This document shows, one piece after another, positions 35,706 to 47,020 of a stretch of 64,000 bases of DNA. The notes beneath the pieces are model-generated. The model was given only the letters and a program-made list of their open reading frames with translations, did no database searches and was not told the DNA's origin. The DNA lies in assembly GCA_036583965.1 (NCBI GenBank), contig JAZBQD010000026.1, positions 1,426,001 through 1,490,000 on the forward strand, in the 5' to 3' direction. A program made the translations under genes and the position numbers. Source of the DNA: Prunella strophiata. Its lineage: Eukaryota > Chordata > Aves > Passeriformes > Prunellidae. Each line of letters begins with the position of its first letter. Positions within the stretch are counted from its first letter, which is position 1.

Positions 35706-38279
35706 ACTCTGTGAGTGTTTTCACCCAGGTGGAGGAAGCATTGCACACACCTTGATGGCCTTGGCAATGAGGAGGTGGTGGAGGCCCCTTCGGATCCTGC
35801 ACGGTGACATTTCCAGAGCAGCCTCACACTGCAAACTCCCGGCTCTGTCCGAAGCAAGTTCCTGCATGCTGGCATCATTTGCATGCATCAGGATAAATCT
35901 GCCTTGCCCAGGAAAGCTCTGACAACAAGAGCACTGCAGCTCCCAGTGCAGGGCAATGCTCAGATGAAAGCTGCTGGACAGAAGACATAGGAAGAGCAGT
36001 GAGGGGAGAACCTGAGCTGGCAGCACACACGGAGCTGCAGCCCAGCTCAGGGGCTCACAGCAGTGCCTGCCCAACATGGGGGGCTTGGAGGGGGACAGTG
36101 ACTGGCAGAGCATCCAGTCTGGCCAAGTGAAAGGCATTAACTCCTGAGGGAAGGATCAGGGGGGTGTTCCATCTCTTAGCCAGGAGGTTTGCAGTGGAGG
36201 TTGACAGACACAATTTGGTAGCTCTGAGAGGCACTGAAGCAGCAGTAATGGTTGAGGCAGAGCTGAGGAGCTGCAGGGAAGGGTTGTGGGCATGTGGCTG
36301 GTTTTGCTGTGCTGCTTCTCAGTGCTGCCTCCCCAAGCATGTCCCTTGTCTCCTTGAGCTGCTTGATTTTGGTGGAATTCTGTGTTCCCAGGTTAGACAC
36401 CGGAGCAAGAATCACTCCTGGAGATTGGCAGGCCTAGAGCTTCCCACATTTCCACGTGTTCCAGAGCTGCAGGAGCCTGGACACAGCAGCACTCCTCAGC
36501 TGTTCAGTGGGTCACAGGAGGGAAGAGATTTCTCTTGGGAGGCAGATCCTCAGATCTGTGCTGAGGACCCAGAGCAGCTGTGCTGTGTCAGGTCACTTGA
36601 TCTGAGCGCTGGTGAGTCGCCAGTGACGGCGCCTCCAGCTCCTCACAGCGTGTTCCTCTGCTTTAACCTTTGCCTGCCTGTCCCCTGGACCTTCCTTGGG
36701 GCAGGTCCTGGCCTCAGTCACAGCAGCTCCATCTGGGGTGAGAGCTCCATGGGTGACACACAGCTCTGGCTCCAAGGGTGGCAGGGGACAGTGTCCAGAG
36801 CAGGGCATTATTGGCCCCTGGGTTCATCCAGGGTTGGCTCTGAGAGGCAGAACTGCACACCCACACCCACTGAGCAGTTCACAGGAGCTTTTGGGTTCTC
36901 TCTGTGATAAAGACATAGAAGGTCCATAAACCCCACTTTGTGTAAGGAATTATGGCCTGAAGCAGCTGGAATCAGATCATGGCATTATTGTGTGTGGGCT
37001 GTACCTGCACCTCTGCATGTACAGGGTTGGTAGTGCATGGCTGTGGCCCCTGGGGCTGTGTGCATGTTCATTATTTTTTCCTGGAATTTTTTTTTTGGCT
37101 TGGATACTCACGAAATGCCTGGGAATTATCCAAGTATAGTCATATCTTGTTGCACATTTGGATGACCTGTCTACTTTCTTCAGTTCTCCTTAATTCTTGA
37201 TCTCCCTTGTTATTCTTCCCTTTACCAGGAATCCTGCAGGAGTAGGTAACCCAATCCTACCCTGGCACAAGAAGACCCAATCCTGATCTCGTTCACCTCT
37301 CCTAAAACCCCAGAATTAAATCTGCTGGATTTAGCTTATTGACATTGATTTCCCAGCCCTGCTGGTGCTTTCTGGATTCCCATCTGCTTGAAACTGGACG
37401 GAGAACTATTAATTCAGGAAACAGCAATTTGGGCTTGATGGGGATGTACTGACCTTAAGCCTTCATTAATATAATTAGTGCCCTTGGTTTGAGGAGGGCT
37501 CTCTCCACTTGGACTGTGTGACATGAAAGCTCTGAGTCCCTCTGACCTGAGGTAGAGCAGCGGGCACCGGGGGCGTGGGAGATGCTCTGTGCTGTCAAAA
37601 AGTTGTTTTTCCAGAAGCTGAGTCTCTCCTGTTTTAGGTTTCCCATTCAGTTGGGCTTTGGAGACCAGCCTTGGTTTGGCATTTCTGTTCCTCACTGTTT
37701 ATGTCTTTTTTGGGCCCTTGATTTATGTAAGAGGAAAGCGAGTCACTGCAGAAACATCAGCCTGTGAAGGAAAGTTTCTGGAGCTTTTAGCACAAGGCAC
37801 AAATGTTTTTCCCAGAGTTTGGAGGGTATTTTGAGGAGGGATTTGAGCTTGATGGAGATGCCAGAGAAGGTTTGAAAGTATAGAAAATGTTTTCATCTTC
37901 CCTTAGGTGCAAAAATGACTATTTATTCAAGATGAGAAAAACTCCTGCGGGTGGATTGCTAGAAATGATGTGAAGGGCTGGAGAAACTTGGCAAGTGGGA
38001 ATCTTTTTCAGCTTGATTTCTTTAATGGCTTGATGAAATTAAATTTTCTTAATGTGGATACTCCTGGAGAAGCTGAGCTTGCCCTCATAACTTGCTCTGG
38101 TGAACCTGAACGTCCTTTTCTTTCCCTTAAAATCCAGAGGTGTGTGGGTTGGTTCTCCTTCCACAGCTGTGCTGAGCTGTGGCATGGCTGGTGCTGTGGT
38201 GTGAGAGAGGAGGATCTGCAGAGTGGGAAGCAGTCCTGGAGTGGGAGGAGGTGTTTGGAGGTGGGAAATTATGTGGGAG
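35706..38279. other. Single-copy non-coding sequence
   Basis: It contains a plus-strand open frame of 247 codons (36164-36907) without recognisable domain or exon signals, which I do not call a gene. The rest is short overlapping frames. Confidence 0.45.
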
Positions 38280-38598
38280 CCACCACGAACTCCATTGCAC
38301 TCAGACCCCCCCCTCACTGCAATCACACCCCCGGACCCTTCCCCATTCCACATCAGCACCCCCGGAAAACCATCAGCCATGGCTCCCCACGCCCCCTCCC
38401 AGCGCCGCACCCACGGCCCCTGCTTGCCCACACGCTCCTCTCCCCCGCTGCTGGGGGCTGTTTTGGGGGTGTGCATCCCCCCACATCACGGGCCGCCCAG
38501 TGTGGGGTCACCAGGGTGGGTTCTGGCCACCTCTCCCCAAAAACCTGCGAAAATTCCTGCTCTTTTCCGGGCCCTAATGGCTCCTCCTGCTCCCGCAC
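38280..38598. other. C-rich, CpG-bearing segment abutting the assembly gap
   Basis: C-runs (GACCCCCCCCTCAC, CACCCCCGGACCC, AGCACCCCCGG) and CpGs increase toward the gap. The sequence resembles the GC-rich DNA that often breaks avian assemblies. A promoter or first exon could lie within the gap, but nothing here proves it. Confidence 0.6.
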
Positions 38599-39098
38599 NN
38601 NNNNNNNNNNNNNNNNNNNNNNNNNNNNNNNNNNNNNNNNNNNNNNNNNNNNNNNNNNNNNNNNNNNNNNNNNNNNNNNNNNNNNNNNNNNNNNNNNNNN
38701 NNNNNNNNNNNNNNNNNNNNNNNNNNNNNNNNNNNNNNNNNNNNNNNNNNNNNNNNNNNNNNNNNNNNNNNNNNNNNNNNNNNNNNNNNNNNNNNNNNNN
38801 NNNNNNNNNNNNNNNNNNNNNNNNNNNNNNNNNNNNNNNNNNNNNNNNNNNNNNNNNNNNNNNNNNNNNNNNNNNNNNNNNNNNNNNNNNNNNNNNNNNN
38901 NNNNNNNNNNNNNNNNNNNNNNNNNNNNNNNNNNNNNNNNNNNNNNNNNNNNNNNNNNNNNNNNNNNNNNNNNNNNNNNNNNNNNNNNNNNNNNNNNNNN
39001 NNNNNNNNNNNNNNNNNNNNNNNNNNNNNNNNNNNNNNNNNNNNNNNNNNNNNNNNNNNNNNNNNNNNNNNNNNNNNNNNNNNNNNNNNNNNNNNNNN
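38599..39098. other. Assembly gap (exactly 500 N)
   Basis: A round-number run of N, typical of a scaffolding placeholder, so its true size is unknown. Open frames drawn across it are meaningless. Confidence 1.
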
Positions 39099-39969
39099 CC
39101 AAAAGGAGACCCTTTGTGAGGGAAAATACCGTGGCAGATTCACACTTGTGTACTTGTATACAGTCCAAAAGACTTGAGAAAAAACTCTGTCCTGTCAGGG
39201 CTTATAAAAAAAAAACTTTCCAGAAGGCTGTCTTTGTACGGATTTAATCCAACTCATTTGATTACCATGCTGGATCAATACCCTCTAAAGAATGCCAAAC
39301 CAAATAATCATTGCACTCACACCTTGCTCAGATGTGCAGATTGATTCTCATCACTACCAATGACAATTAGTTGAATTTTGTAGGTTGGAACAGATACTAG
39401 AGATTTTAGCAAGTGGTACCAGTGACGCATGGAAAACACCCCTGTGAGATGCCAGCATAATGGGCAAAAGATTAATTGTTTAAAAAATGGGAAGCAGCAC
39501 ATGCAAAGGAGGGAAAAAAGAAGCTCACAGCTTCATATTATGGAATAGTAGCTTGGGTTTAGGGGTTGATTTAGAAAAAAAAAAGCCACCTGCCACAAGA
39601 ACAAAAGGTACTATCACTGTAAAGCATTAGTGACACGTTTCTTAAAGATGAGTAACTCTGAAAGGGAGCAGATCTGCGTCTTGAACCCAAGCTGAGAACA
39701 ACAGAAAACAGCATTTTGAATAAATCAGTGCTGGCAGAGTTTGGGAGAAACAGGCTAAAATCCAGGTTTTTTAAAATCCAATGTGCCTGAGCAGAACAAA
39801 GTCCAGGGATGCTGCCAGAATAAATGTGTATTGCTGGTCTTTAGCAGCACACAGAAAATAATATTGGAGTAAAAAGACAGCTGGAAAACCATAAGAGAGA
39901 CTCAGTGCTCATGGAAAGGGTCCAGGGATGCTCTGGATGAAGGCTGAGGTTGTGCATGGCATGGGAGGC
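39099..39969. repeat. Right arm of the inverted duplication (partner 1-877)
   Basis: It begins at the first base after the gap with CCAAAAGGAGACCCTTTGTG, the reverse complement of 858-877. It runs to the complement of the window's first bases at 39969. Compared with the left arm it lacks single bases at many points (for example GCTGTGAGC for GCTGTTGGAGC and AAAATTCAAC for AAAAATTTCAAC, read on the minus strand). The last ~150 bases before the gap are the most divergent. Confidence 0.95.
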
Positions 39970-40849
39970 TGTGTGGACAGAGCAGCCAGCCTTCACTCAG
40001 GAGCAGAGCTGGTTGATAGTTCCAACAGTACCTTTTAGCAGCAGATTGAGGTGATTAATATTCCCACTGAATTACTGAAATGCAACTACTCCTGGTGTGG
40101 AATAACTCACGTTTAAGCACAGTCCACCAAATACAACATCGGAAGTACTAAAATTTTTCAACTAAACTACCATAGGGACAGCAAGGAAAATCTGCATTGG
40201 AGGGCAGATTTGTTATCATACTGGCACCTGGCCAGGACACCTGGACCAAACACATCCTGTTTGCTAAAGGAGCAGAACTTGTAGGGACCAAGTGTTGGCA
40301 GGACCTTGGCTTTAGGTGCTTACCAGGATCCCTGTGCTCCAAGGGCAGGAGCCCCTGAACCCTCAGGCCTCCCATCCCCAGGGCAACAGACTCCTCACTG
40401 CCAGGACTGCAAACATCTCTGCTGGAATGTATCTTATTTGTGTTCAGTTTCACTTGCTGCTTTGAAATAATTGTTTATGTTCGATATATCTGGAGATATG
40501 TGGAGTATCTCCACACACTGCTGAGGCTGTTGAACTGCTGTATGAAATACAGAAACCACAGCTCTCTCTTTTATTTTTCCCTTGTTAGAAGGAGTAATAT
40601 TGGGAAATTCCCGCTTCAAAATCAACTAATGGAGTTTTACTTTCCCCAAAAATATCTTCATTACAGCCCTAAGTGCAAAGCAAAAAGTACTAGTTATAAA
40701 GCAACGAGAAAGAAAAGAGTTTACCCCCCCCCACCCCCGACCTCCCATGAGGAACAGAAAACACAGCCGGCAAGCAAGGAAGGGATCTGGGAGGAGAGGA
40801 GGGCAATAAAGTGTCAAGTATTGTGCTGTGTTCAATTAGAAAACGACAC
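39970..40849. other. Non-coding sequence between inverted arm and CpG island
   Basis: AT-rich, with no gene recognised. If the duplication extends beyond the window, this should be the reverse complement of sequence left of position 1. Confidence 0.5.
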
Positions 40850-40867
40850 TCTGGTCCTGCCGCACCG

Positions 40868-40952
40868 GCCGGCGCCTCGCAGGGGCTCGCTCCAGGGGCT
40901 CAGCTCGCAGGGGCTCAGTCCAGGGGCGTCAGCTCCAGGGGCTCAGCGCCAC
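40868..40952. repeat. Short GGGGCTCAGC-type tandem repeat
   Basis: Five imperfect units around CCAGGGGCTCAGCTC lie at the left edge of the CpG island. Confidence 0.75.
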
Positions 40953-42466
40953 CTGGGAGAGAGGGAATTGGAGGGCAGGAGCCTGCACGGCTGCCGGCAC
41001 CACATTTACCCCGACACAGGGGCCGAGGAGGGGTCAAAGTGCGGGACGGGATAGAGAAGGAATGCCATCCTCGATGCTTGCTCCGAGTGGTGGAAGGCGG
41101 CAGCGACCCCCGAGGCGCTTGCTGGGTGGCAGACGAGCCTTAAACAGGACCCTAAACAAAACTGGGTTGTTGTGCTGCAGGCTGCTGCTGCCAACCCACA
41201 CGGCACTGCCAGCACCGGCGGAGCTTTCCGGCGAGCACGAAACCCGTTTGTGTGTGAGGAGCGGAGAGGGGGATGGAGGGCAGCGGGAGAAGAGAACGGG
41301 CCAGCGATCCCTCCCAAAGGATCCCGCTGCCAGCAGACATCTGCCGTGCCCCCGGCGCCGGAACGGGGGGCTGAAGCCGGGTGACGCCAGCTCCCCGGCC
41401 TGGAGCCCGAGCGGCTCCGGAGACGGGACCGGCCCGAGGGATGCCGAGAACATTTCCGGGAAGGGCAAATCCGCAGCACCCGCACAGCCCAGCCCCGCAC
41501 GGAGCCGCTGCGGGAAACGCCGGGGAACGGCGGGCTGGGGCGGGAGGAGGATCTCCCAACAAACGACATCGCTCCCGGGGAAAAACTTCGGACGAGACGG
41601 GGGGGCCTGCTGGGCTGGGGGAACTTCCCCGCTCGCCCCCGGCCCCGCAGCCCGCCGAGCCGGCTGGGCTGGCACGGCAGGGCGGCAGGAGCTGCCGTGC
41701 CGAGGCGGGCAGGCGTCTGCCAGGATGCTGCAGGCGCGGCAGGGCTCGGCACGCCGGGCTCCCCCCGCACCGCAACTCATCATCCGGCGGAGGGGGGAGG
41801 CGCAGCGGACATGGTCCGGCTTGCCCCGGGCAGCAGCCAGCCCTGTGCCGGCACTCCTCTCTTCCAGAGCTCTCCCACCGCCACCCCACACGGGGAACCG
41901 GGCAAAGCATTGCTTCCCTCCCCCCGAAACCCAACGGTGCCATGCGGAACCCCCTCCCACGCACAAGAAGGACATGCCCACCCTCCTTCCTTCTTTGCAT
42001 TCCTTCTTTTTGCCTCAGCAGTTCGGGAATGCGGAGAGTCTATTAAATGGCTTACAGAGTGATCAATGGTTTCAAGGACAGGGAGTAAAGGCGGAGTCAG
42101 GAGATAGGACGGAGGCTTCATTTCCCTGTCAAAGTACTGCAATAAGAGAAAAGAGAAAGCATAGCTACTGAACTCACCATTCCTGTTCCATCCTTTAGCC
42201 ACTGCATCTGCTTTCTGATGAGTCCTATTATCAGGGAGGAGGGAAGGGAAAAAAAAATCCCTACTGCCTGGCGAGAGCTTGCAGGAAAAAAAAGAAGCCC
42301 CCACCCCCACCCTAGCCTGGAGCTTTCAGTCAGCCATCCCGAGCCCGGCAATCCCGTGCCGGTCAGGAGCACGTTCTTAGCAGCCTTCTCACTACCTGGG
42401 ATTGTGCTTATTTATTTCAGTCACGGACCGAGGGATTGAGGGGGAGGGGGAAATGTCATTTTTCTC

Positions 42467-42486
42467 TTTTTTTTTTTTTTTTTTTT
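42467..42486. repeat. T20 tract
   Basis: A run of 20 T between purine-rich and GC-rich stretches of the island. Confidence 0.9.
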
Positions 42487-43260
42487 CCCTGCCGTGCTTT
42501 TGAAACTCTGCAGGAGGGGAGGGGAGTGTCGAAGCGAGGGGAGGAGGGGGGACCGATGGCGAAGTGGGGAGGGGGTCCCAGAAGGCTTCCCAGCGCCCCG
42601 GGCACGCCGTGCCCTCCTGGGGTGGACGGTCACCATCGACCCCAGCGGCTGCAGGAGCCAGCTCTGCAGAGCCAGCACATGCTCCACGCTCAGCAAGGGC
42701 GGGGATTTTGCTGACGTTCAAGGGCAGCAGGTTCTCATTCTGTCTGCACATGAGGAGGATGAGTCCCCTTTCCTACCGAAAAAGCAAAGCTTCCCGGCCC
42801 CAGCCCAGCGATGCACCTGCCCGGGGTGATGCTTCCCCCAGCACGCCGCCCTGCTCCCCACTCCGGGTGCCATCCACTGCCTGCTCCCCCGATTTCCCCC
42901 ACTTGTGGCCACGCTGCACAGTTAAGAAAGCAACACACACTCGTAAGGTTGCTCACGATCCGGCCACCACCACGTCGAGGGAGAGGAGCCTCCGCGGTGT
43001 CTGGCGCTGGTGAGACAGAGGCGGCGGTTTTGGCAGCATATGGGATGTGTAGACAAGTGGGAACGGGGCTGAACCCTCGAGGAGGCCTCCAGATTGGGAC
43101 AACGCACGTCGACATGGCTCTGCCCATGGTGGGTGCCCCAGCGACGGGGCTGCCAGCACCTGGCCAAGGCCGCCTGTCACGGCGCGCTGGCGCACCTGCC
43201 GCAAGCCCCTGCCGCCATACGGGGCTCGGAGGGTGGTGCCCACAGGAAGGGGCCAGCTCC

Positions 43261-46200
43261 GGAGCAGCAATGACACACCCCTGAGTACAGGAAAATGCCC
43301 CACCAATACTCCCAAAATGCCCTCTTGGCAGCTGAGTCTGCAGCTGGTTCAGGGACAGGAGAGGGCAGTAGAGGAAATCGTGGAGGAATGGCTGGCAGCG
43401 TGCTCTGGGCACGGGCAGGACACTGGGGACACTGGGGACACTGGACATGCTAGTATCCACAACACAGGATATCTGTAAAATCTGTGGAGGAGCTCCAAAT
43501 CTCCCAGTTCCAGTGCAGAGGATTTAGGGTTGTGTTTGCCCGGGTTTTTTCTCCACGCCTCAAGGGCAGAAGGGCATTGGATCTCCCGCTCCTGGCCTCT
43601 GGAGGAGTCAACTTTTCCTGGCAGTGGAGGTTGAGTAAGGGAAACAACCGCAGCTCCCGTGACTGCCCACTTTCTGCTGGTCCTGTGCCACTCAGCAGGA
43701 TCAGAGCTTAGGTGTCTTCACTTATTTATTGAAATGGGACAGGACCAGAAGTGCAGGCAGGGCTGAAGGGATCTGCCCAGCATCTCTGCACTGCTGGGGC
43801 CCCACACAGCCTGCTCCAGTTCCATCAAGCCACATCCCATCACCTTTTGCACAGGCACTGACAGCCATCATTATTCCCAGAGATGGCTGACAAAAGAAGG
43901 AGTCAGGAGGCAAATGCTTCTAGCTGTCCAAACGTTGGGAATTCTGCCTAAGTTTCGAGTGACAGAAAACACCAGGTAAGTTGTTTACATCCACAGGAGG
44001 CTCTGGTTGGAAAACCCCACCTCTGACAGCCACTCTGGAAGGTGCTGTCAATCAGGGCCCTCTCCTGGGAGAGCCCCATGTCCTGCAGCAGGTGATGGGC
44101 ACGGCTTTGTGCAGCCCTGGAATTCAGATCTCACAGGTACCTCACCTGTTTGGATGTCAGATTCAGGCAGCACAGCCTCACCAGCTGATTCAAAAGCTGC
44201 AGGGGCTGGGAGAGCTGGGACAGCAGACTGACTGACAGACAGGACAGACAGACAGGCAGACATTCCTAAGTGGGGACACTGCTTCCCTCAGAAACTTGCA
44301 CTGAAAACAGAGCAATGATCAGGTTATCTCTAACTGAAGGGTAAATCTTTTTTCTACAGGAAATACTAAATGAGATCTGCCCTGTTCTCACCCCACACCA
44401 CAGAGAATACAACAATGACCCCTTAAGCACGAGATCAGCTTAAACCATGTACTGCATCATCCCAGTAACTCCACTCACTTTGGGTCAAACTTGCACCCTG
44501 GCAGTGCAAAGGGAAGGGGATTTGCCTGGCACATCCCACCCCACTGCTCTAACTGGGAGTGTGGATCTGGAGGAGGAGGAGGACAGTTCCTGTAACAGGA
44601 GGGCTGTTACACACCAGCAGAATGATCCCAGTTTCTCTCCTCCTGCCAGCTGCTCTCCAGGCCTGTCAATAAGGCTCATATTCCACTGTTTACACTAAGC
44701 TGATTTGAGGAGCAAACCAAGAGTTGCCAGGTTAGTTCTTGCTCCCTGTGAAGGTGCTGAAAGGCAAGAATGCCCCAAGATCAGCCAAATCTCTGAATGG
44801 GCAGCAGGCTGCACACAAACCCCATCCTGCCCAGAGCACTGGGGCAGCCGTTCTCCCTGGCACAGGGAACCTCAGAGAGAACCCAGCTGCATTTCCCTGC
44901 CAAGAAAATGCACCTCTGCTGCCTCATTGTCAATGCAAAGTGCTCTGCAGGCAGCCAGCGGGCAGGGGACCAAGCCCAGAGTCCCTGCCAGAGCAGGGGG
45001 GGAGCAGGGGAAGAGCCACCTGTGAGCTTCTTCTGGGTCCTGTGCAGGGCCAGGAGCCGGGCTCTGGTGATCCCTGGGGGCTCCTTCCAGCTCAGGATAT
45101 TCAGGGATTCTCTGATTCTCCCCTTCCCCACAATGGAAGAAAGCATCTTCCAGGGAAGGGCACCACGAGCTGGCTCCCCTGCCAGGTGTGCCAGGGGATG
45201 CTGCAGCCCAGCACCCCTGAGGGCACAGTGAGCTCTGTGCCCACCCAGCACAGCCCAGACATGGAATATTGCCAGGCACAGCCCTGAGCTGGGTGTGAGT
45301 CACAGAGCACTGTGGGACTGTGCCACGGGCACTGCTCTGGTAGGAAAACCCACACTGCCCACAGGGAAACTGAGGCAGCTTTCAGTGTGTGCTGCCTGGG
45401 CACAGAGCTTGCACTGCAGGCTCCTGCCCTGGGATTTAGCCTGCAAAAAATGGGATTTCTACCACGGGTGTGAGCACATCCCATGGGGAGGCAGGGACAA
45501 GGCTTTGCTCAGGTGGTTTGTCTGGGGGATCACTCCAGAGGAAATCCTCAGGAAGAACTCCAGGATTGCTCATCAATAACAATGTCCCAGTCTCAGCAGA
45601 GCTGTGGTCTGGTCATATTTGACCTGTCACAGCCTCCAAACATTTCTCTCTCTCCAGAACAAGGACCAAAATCAGCTGGTGTGCTCCATCCTCAGACAGC
45701 CCAGTCCAGTCTGGAGTCTCCTTGTGACTGCCAATGACACCAAAAAGGGGCAAAAAACCTCCCAGGGGAGCAGAGCAGGGAAGGCAGGGAAGGAAGGTCA
45801 CTACCTCTGCAGCAGCAGTGACTGCCTAAATTATCAGATTAATGCCACTTTTCCACGTGGAACTTATTTTCTCCTCATTCCTTGCAGCTGGAGAGCCACT
45901 CAAAAAAGCCAAGCAACTGGGTATGAGCAGGAGGACACTCAGTATCACATCAGAGTGAAACAGCAAAAAATAACCTTCCATCCTTGTGCCTCATCCAACA
46001 CATCTGGAGTCATGGAAATGACACACAGGAGACTTCACCAACATTCCCACTGCAATCCAATCCTCAAGAAGCCACCCTGCTCTCCCACCATTAGTTACAG
46101 TATTGCAGGGCAGGCTTTTGGGAGCAGAACCCAGGTTTGAGACACTCAGAACACAGCCCTGGGATCCCAAACATGAAGGCTCCTTTTCCTGCTGCCTGTG

Positions 46201-46639
46201 AAAGCAGCACTGCAGGATTTCACCTGCCTCTCCTCACATCATCACTGAAATCTTCTTTAGATCTTCAAGGCCTCCTTTCCTTAATCCCACTGGAAGGGTT
46301 TTGCTCTAAACCACTCTCTGGATGTGGGAACTTTTGCCAAAATGCTTTTTCCCCCACCCTGCTGCTGTTTTCATGAGGGGATTTCCCTTCTTTTGCTTTT
46401 CACCCACTGCCTTCCCTCCCAGCTACGGTGCTGCATTGGCCAACATCCCCCAGCCAGCACCTCCCCATTGAAATTTCAGCCTGGAATTTCCTCACTGAGG
46501 CAGGAGAGGCTGGCAGTGCCCTTTGGAGAGCTCTGCCACACGCTGGTATTTCACTGCTGCAGAAGGCAGATGTTCTTCATTCCATATCAGAGAGCACAAA
46601 TATGTTCCTGCAGTCATTGTCTCTATTGAACTGCAAAGA
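43261..46639. other. Single-copy non-coding sequence
   Basis: No coding exon is supported. A 9-bp CACTGGGGA repeat (about 3 copies) lies at 43420-43445 and a GACA-rich tract at 44226-44262. Opposing open frames at 44739-45303 occur in stop-poor DNA without domains. Confidence 0.5.
44226..44262. repeat. Imperfect (GACA)n tract
   Basis: GACTGACTGACAGACAGGAC and further GACA units. Confidence 0.8.
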
Positions 46640-46980
46640 GCAGGCACCAAATCCTACAGGTTAATTAATGAGAAAGGAGGGGAATTTGTCTAACCTCTAC
46701 TAGGAATTATCCAGCCTGGCTTTATAAACCAATCAGCCACGCTGCACAGCAATGAAACACGTACCTTCCTGCAGGAAAAAAAGCCCAAACCCCATGGAAT
46801 ACTCTCATAATGGCCCAGTGCCTCCCTGATTAGCACAGCAATAACAAAGTGCTTCAGGCTCTTGCAAAGTATTATTATTATTTCTGGTACATTACAAGGG
46901 AGTTTGTTTGTTCTTTAATAGGAGATGACATATTCAGAAGCCCAGATCTGAGTGTCCTCCTGAACTAACTCTGACACAAA
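46640..46980. promoter_or_regulatory. AT-rich enhancer-like block
   Basis: It contains GGTTAATTAATGAGAAAG, CCTGATTAGCACAGCAATAA and an ATTATTATTATT run, with CCAATCAGC between. It is non-repetitive with no long open frame. Regulatory function is only suggested by motif texture. Confidence 0.15.
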
Positions 46981-46997
46981 GATAGTTTCAGTCATAA

Positions 46998-47020
46998 ATT
47001 ATAGAATCATAGAACCATAG
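46998..47020 (-). mobile_element. CR1 3'-terminal repeat remnant
   Basis: TTATAGAATCATAGAACCAT is the reverse complement of the CR1 ATTCTATG tail. The body that should follow is not recognisable. Confidence 0.55.

Larger units (their letters stand above)
40850..43260. promoter_or_regulatory. Large CpG island, ~2.4 kb, candidate promoter / first exon
   Basis: CpG is dense from about 40855 to 42000 and again from 42520 to 43260. The interval between has TTTATTTATTTCAG-like and T-run sequence. Islands this size usually cover a promoter and first exon of a developmental or housekeeping gene. The long overlapping frames on both strands (plus 41062-42171, minus 41034-41981) reflect missing stop codons in GC-rich DNA and show no domain. 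A donor-like ATG|GTGAGTT on the minus strand (exon side ending at 42178) hints at minus-strand transcription but is not enough to set a gene. Confidence 0.7.

Noticed and set aside
36164..36907. 247-codon plus-strand open frame
   Set aside because: It is the longest frame outside repeats and islands, but it has no recognisable domain, signal or exon boundary and contains Cys/Trp-rich random-looking stretches. Worth a blastp; a conserved hit would reverse this.
37970..39247. Frames of 189-425 codons spanning 38.0-39.2 kb
   Set aside because: More than 160 of their residues are translated N from the assembly gap.
41034..42171. 315-369 codon frames on both strands of the CpG island
   Set aside because: GC-rich DNA has few stop codons. 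The proteins are Arg/Ala/Pro/Gly-rich on both strands without domains.
42137..42178. Minus-strand donor/acceptor pair suggesting an intron
   Set aside because: The implied intron would be about 41 bases, too short for vertebrate splicing.
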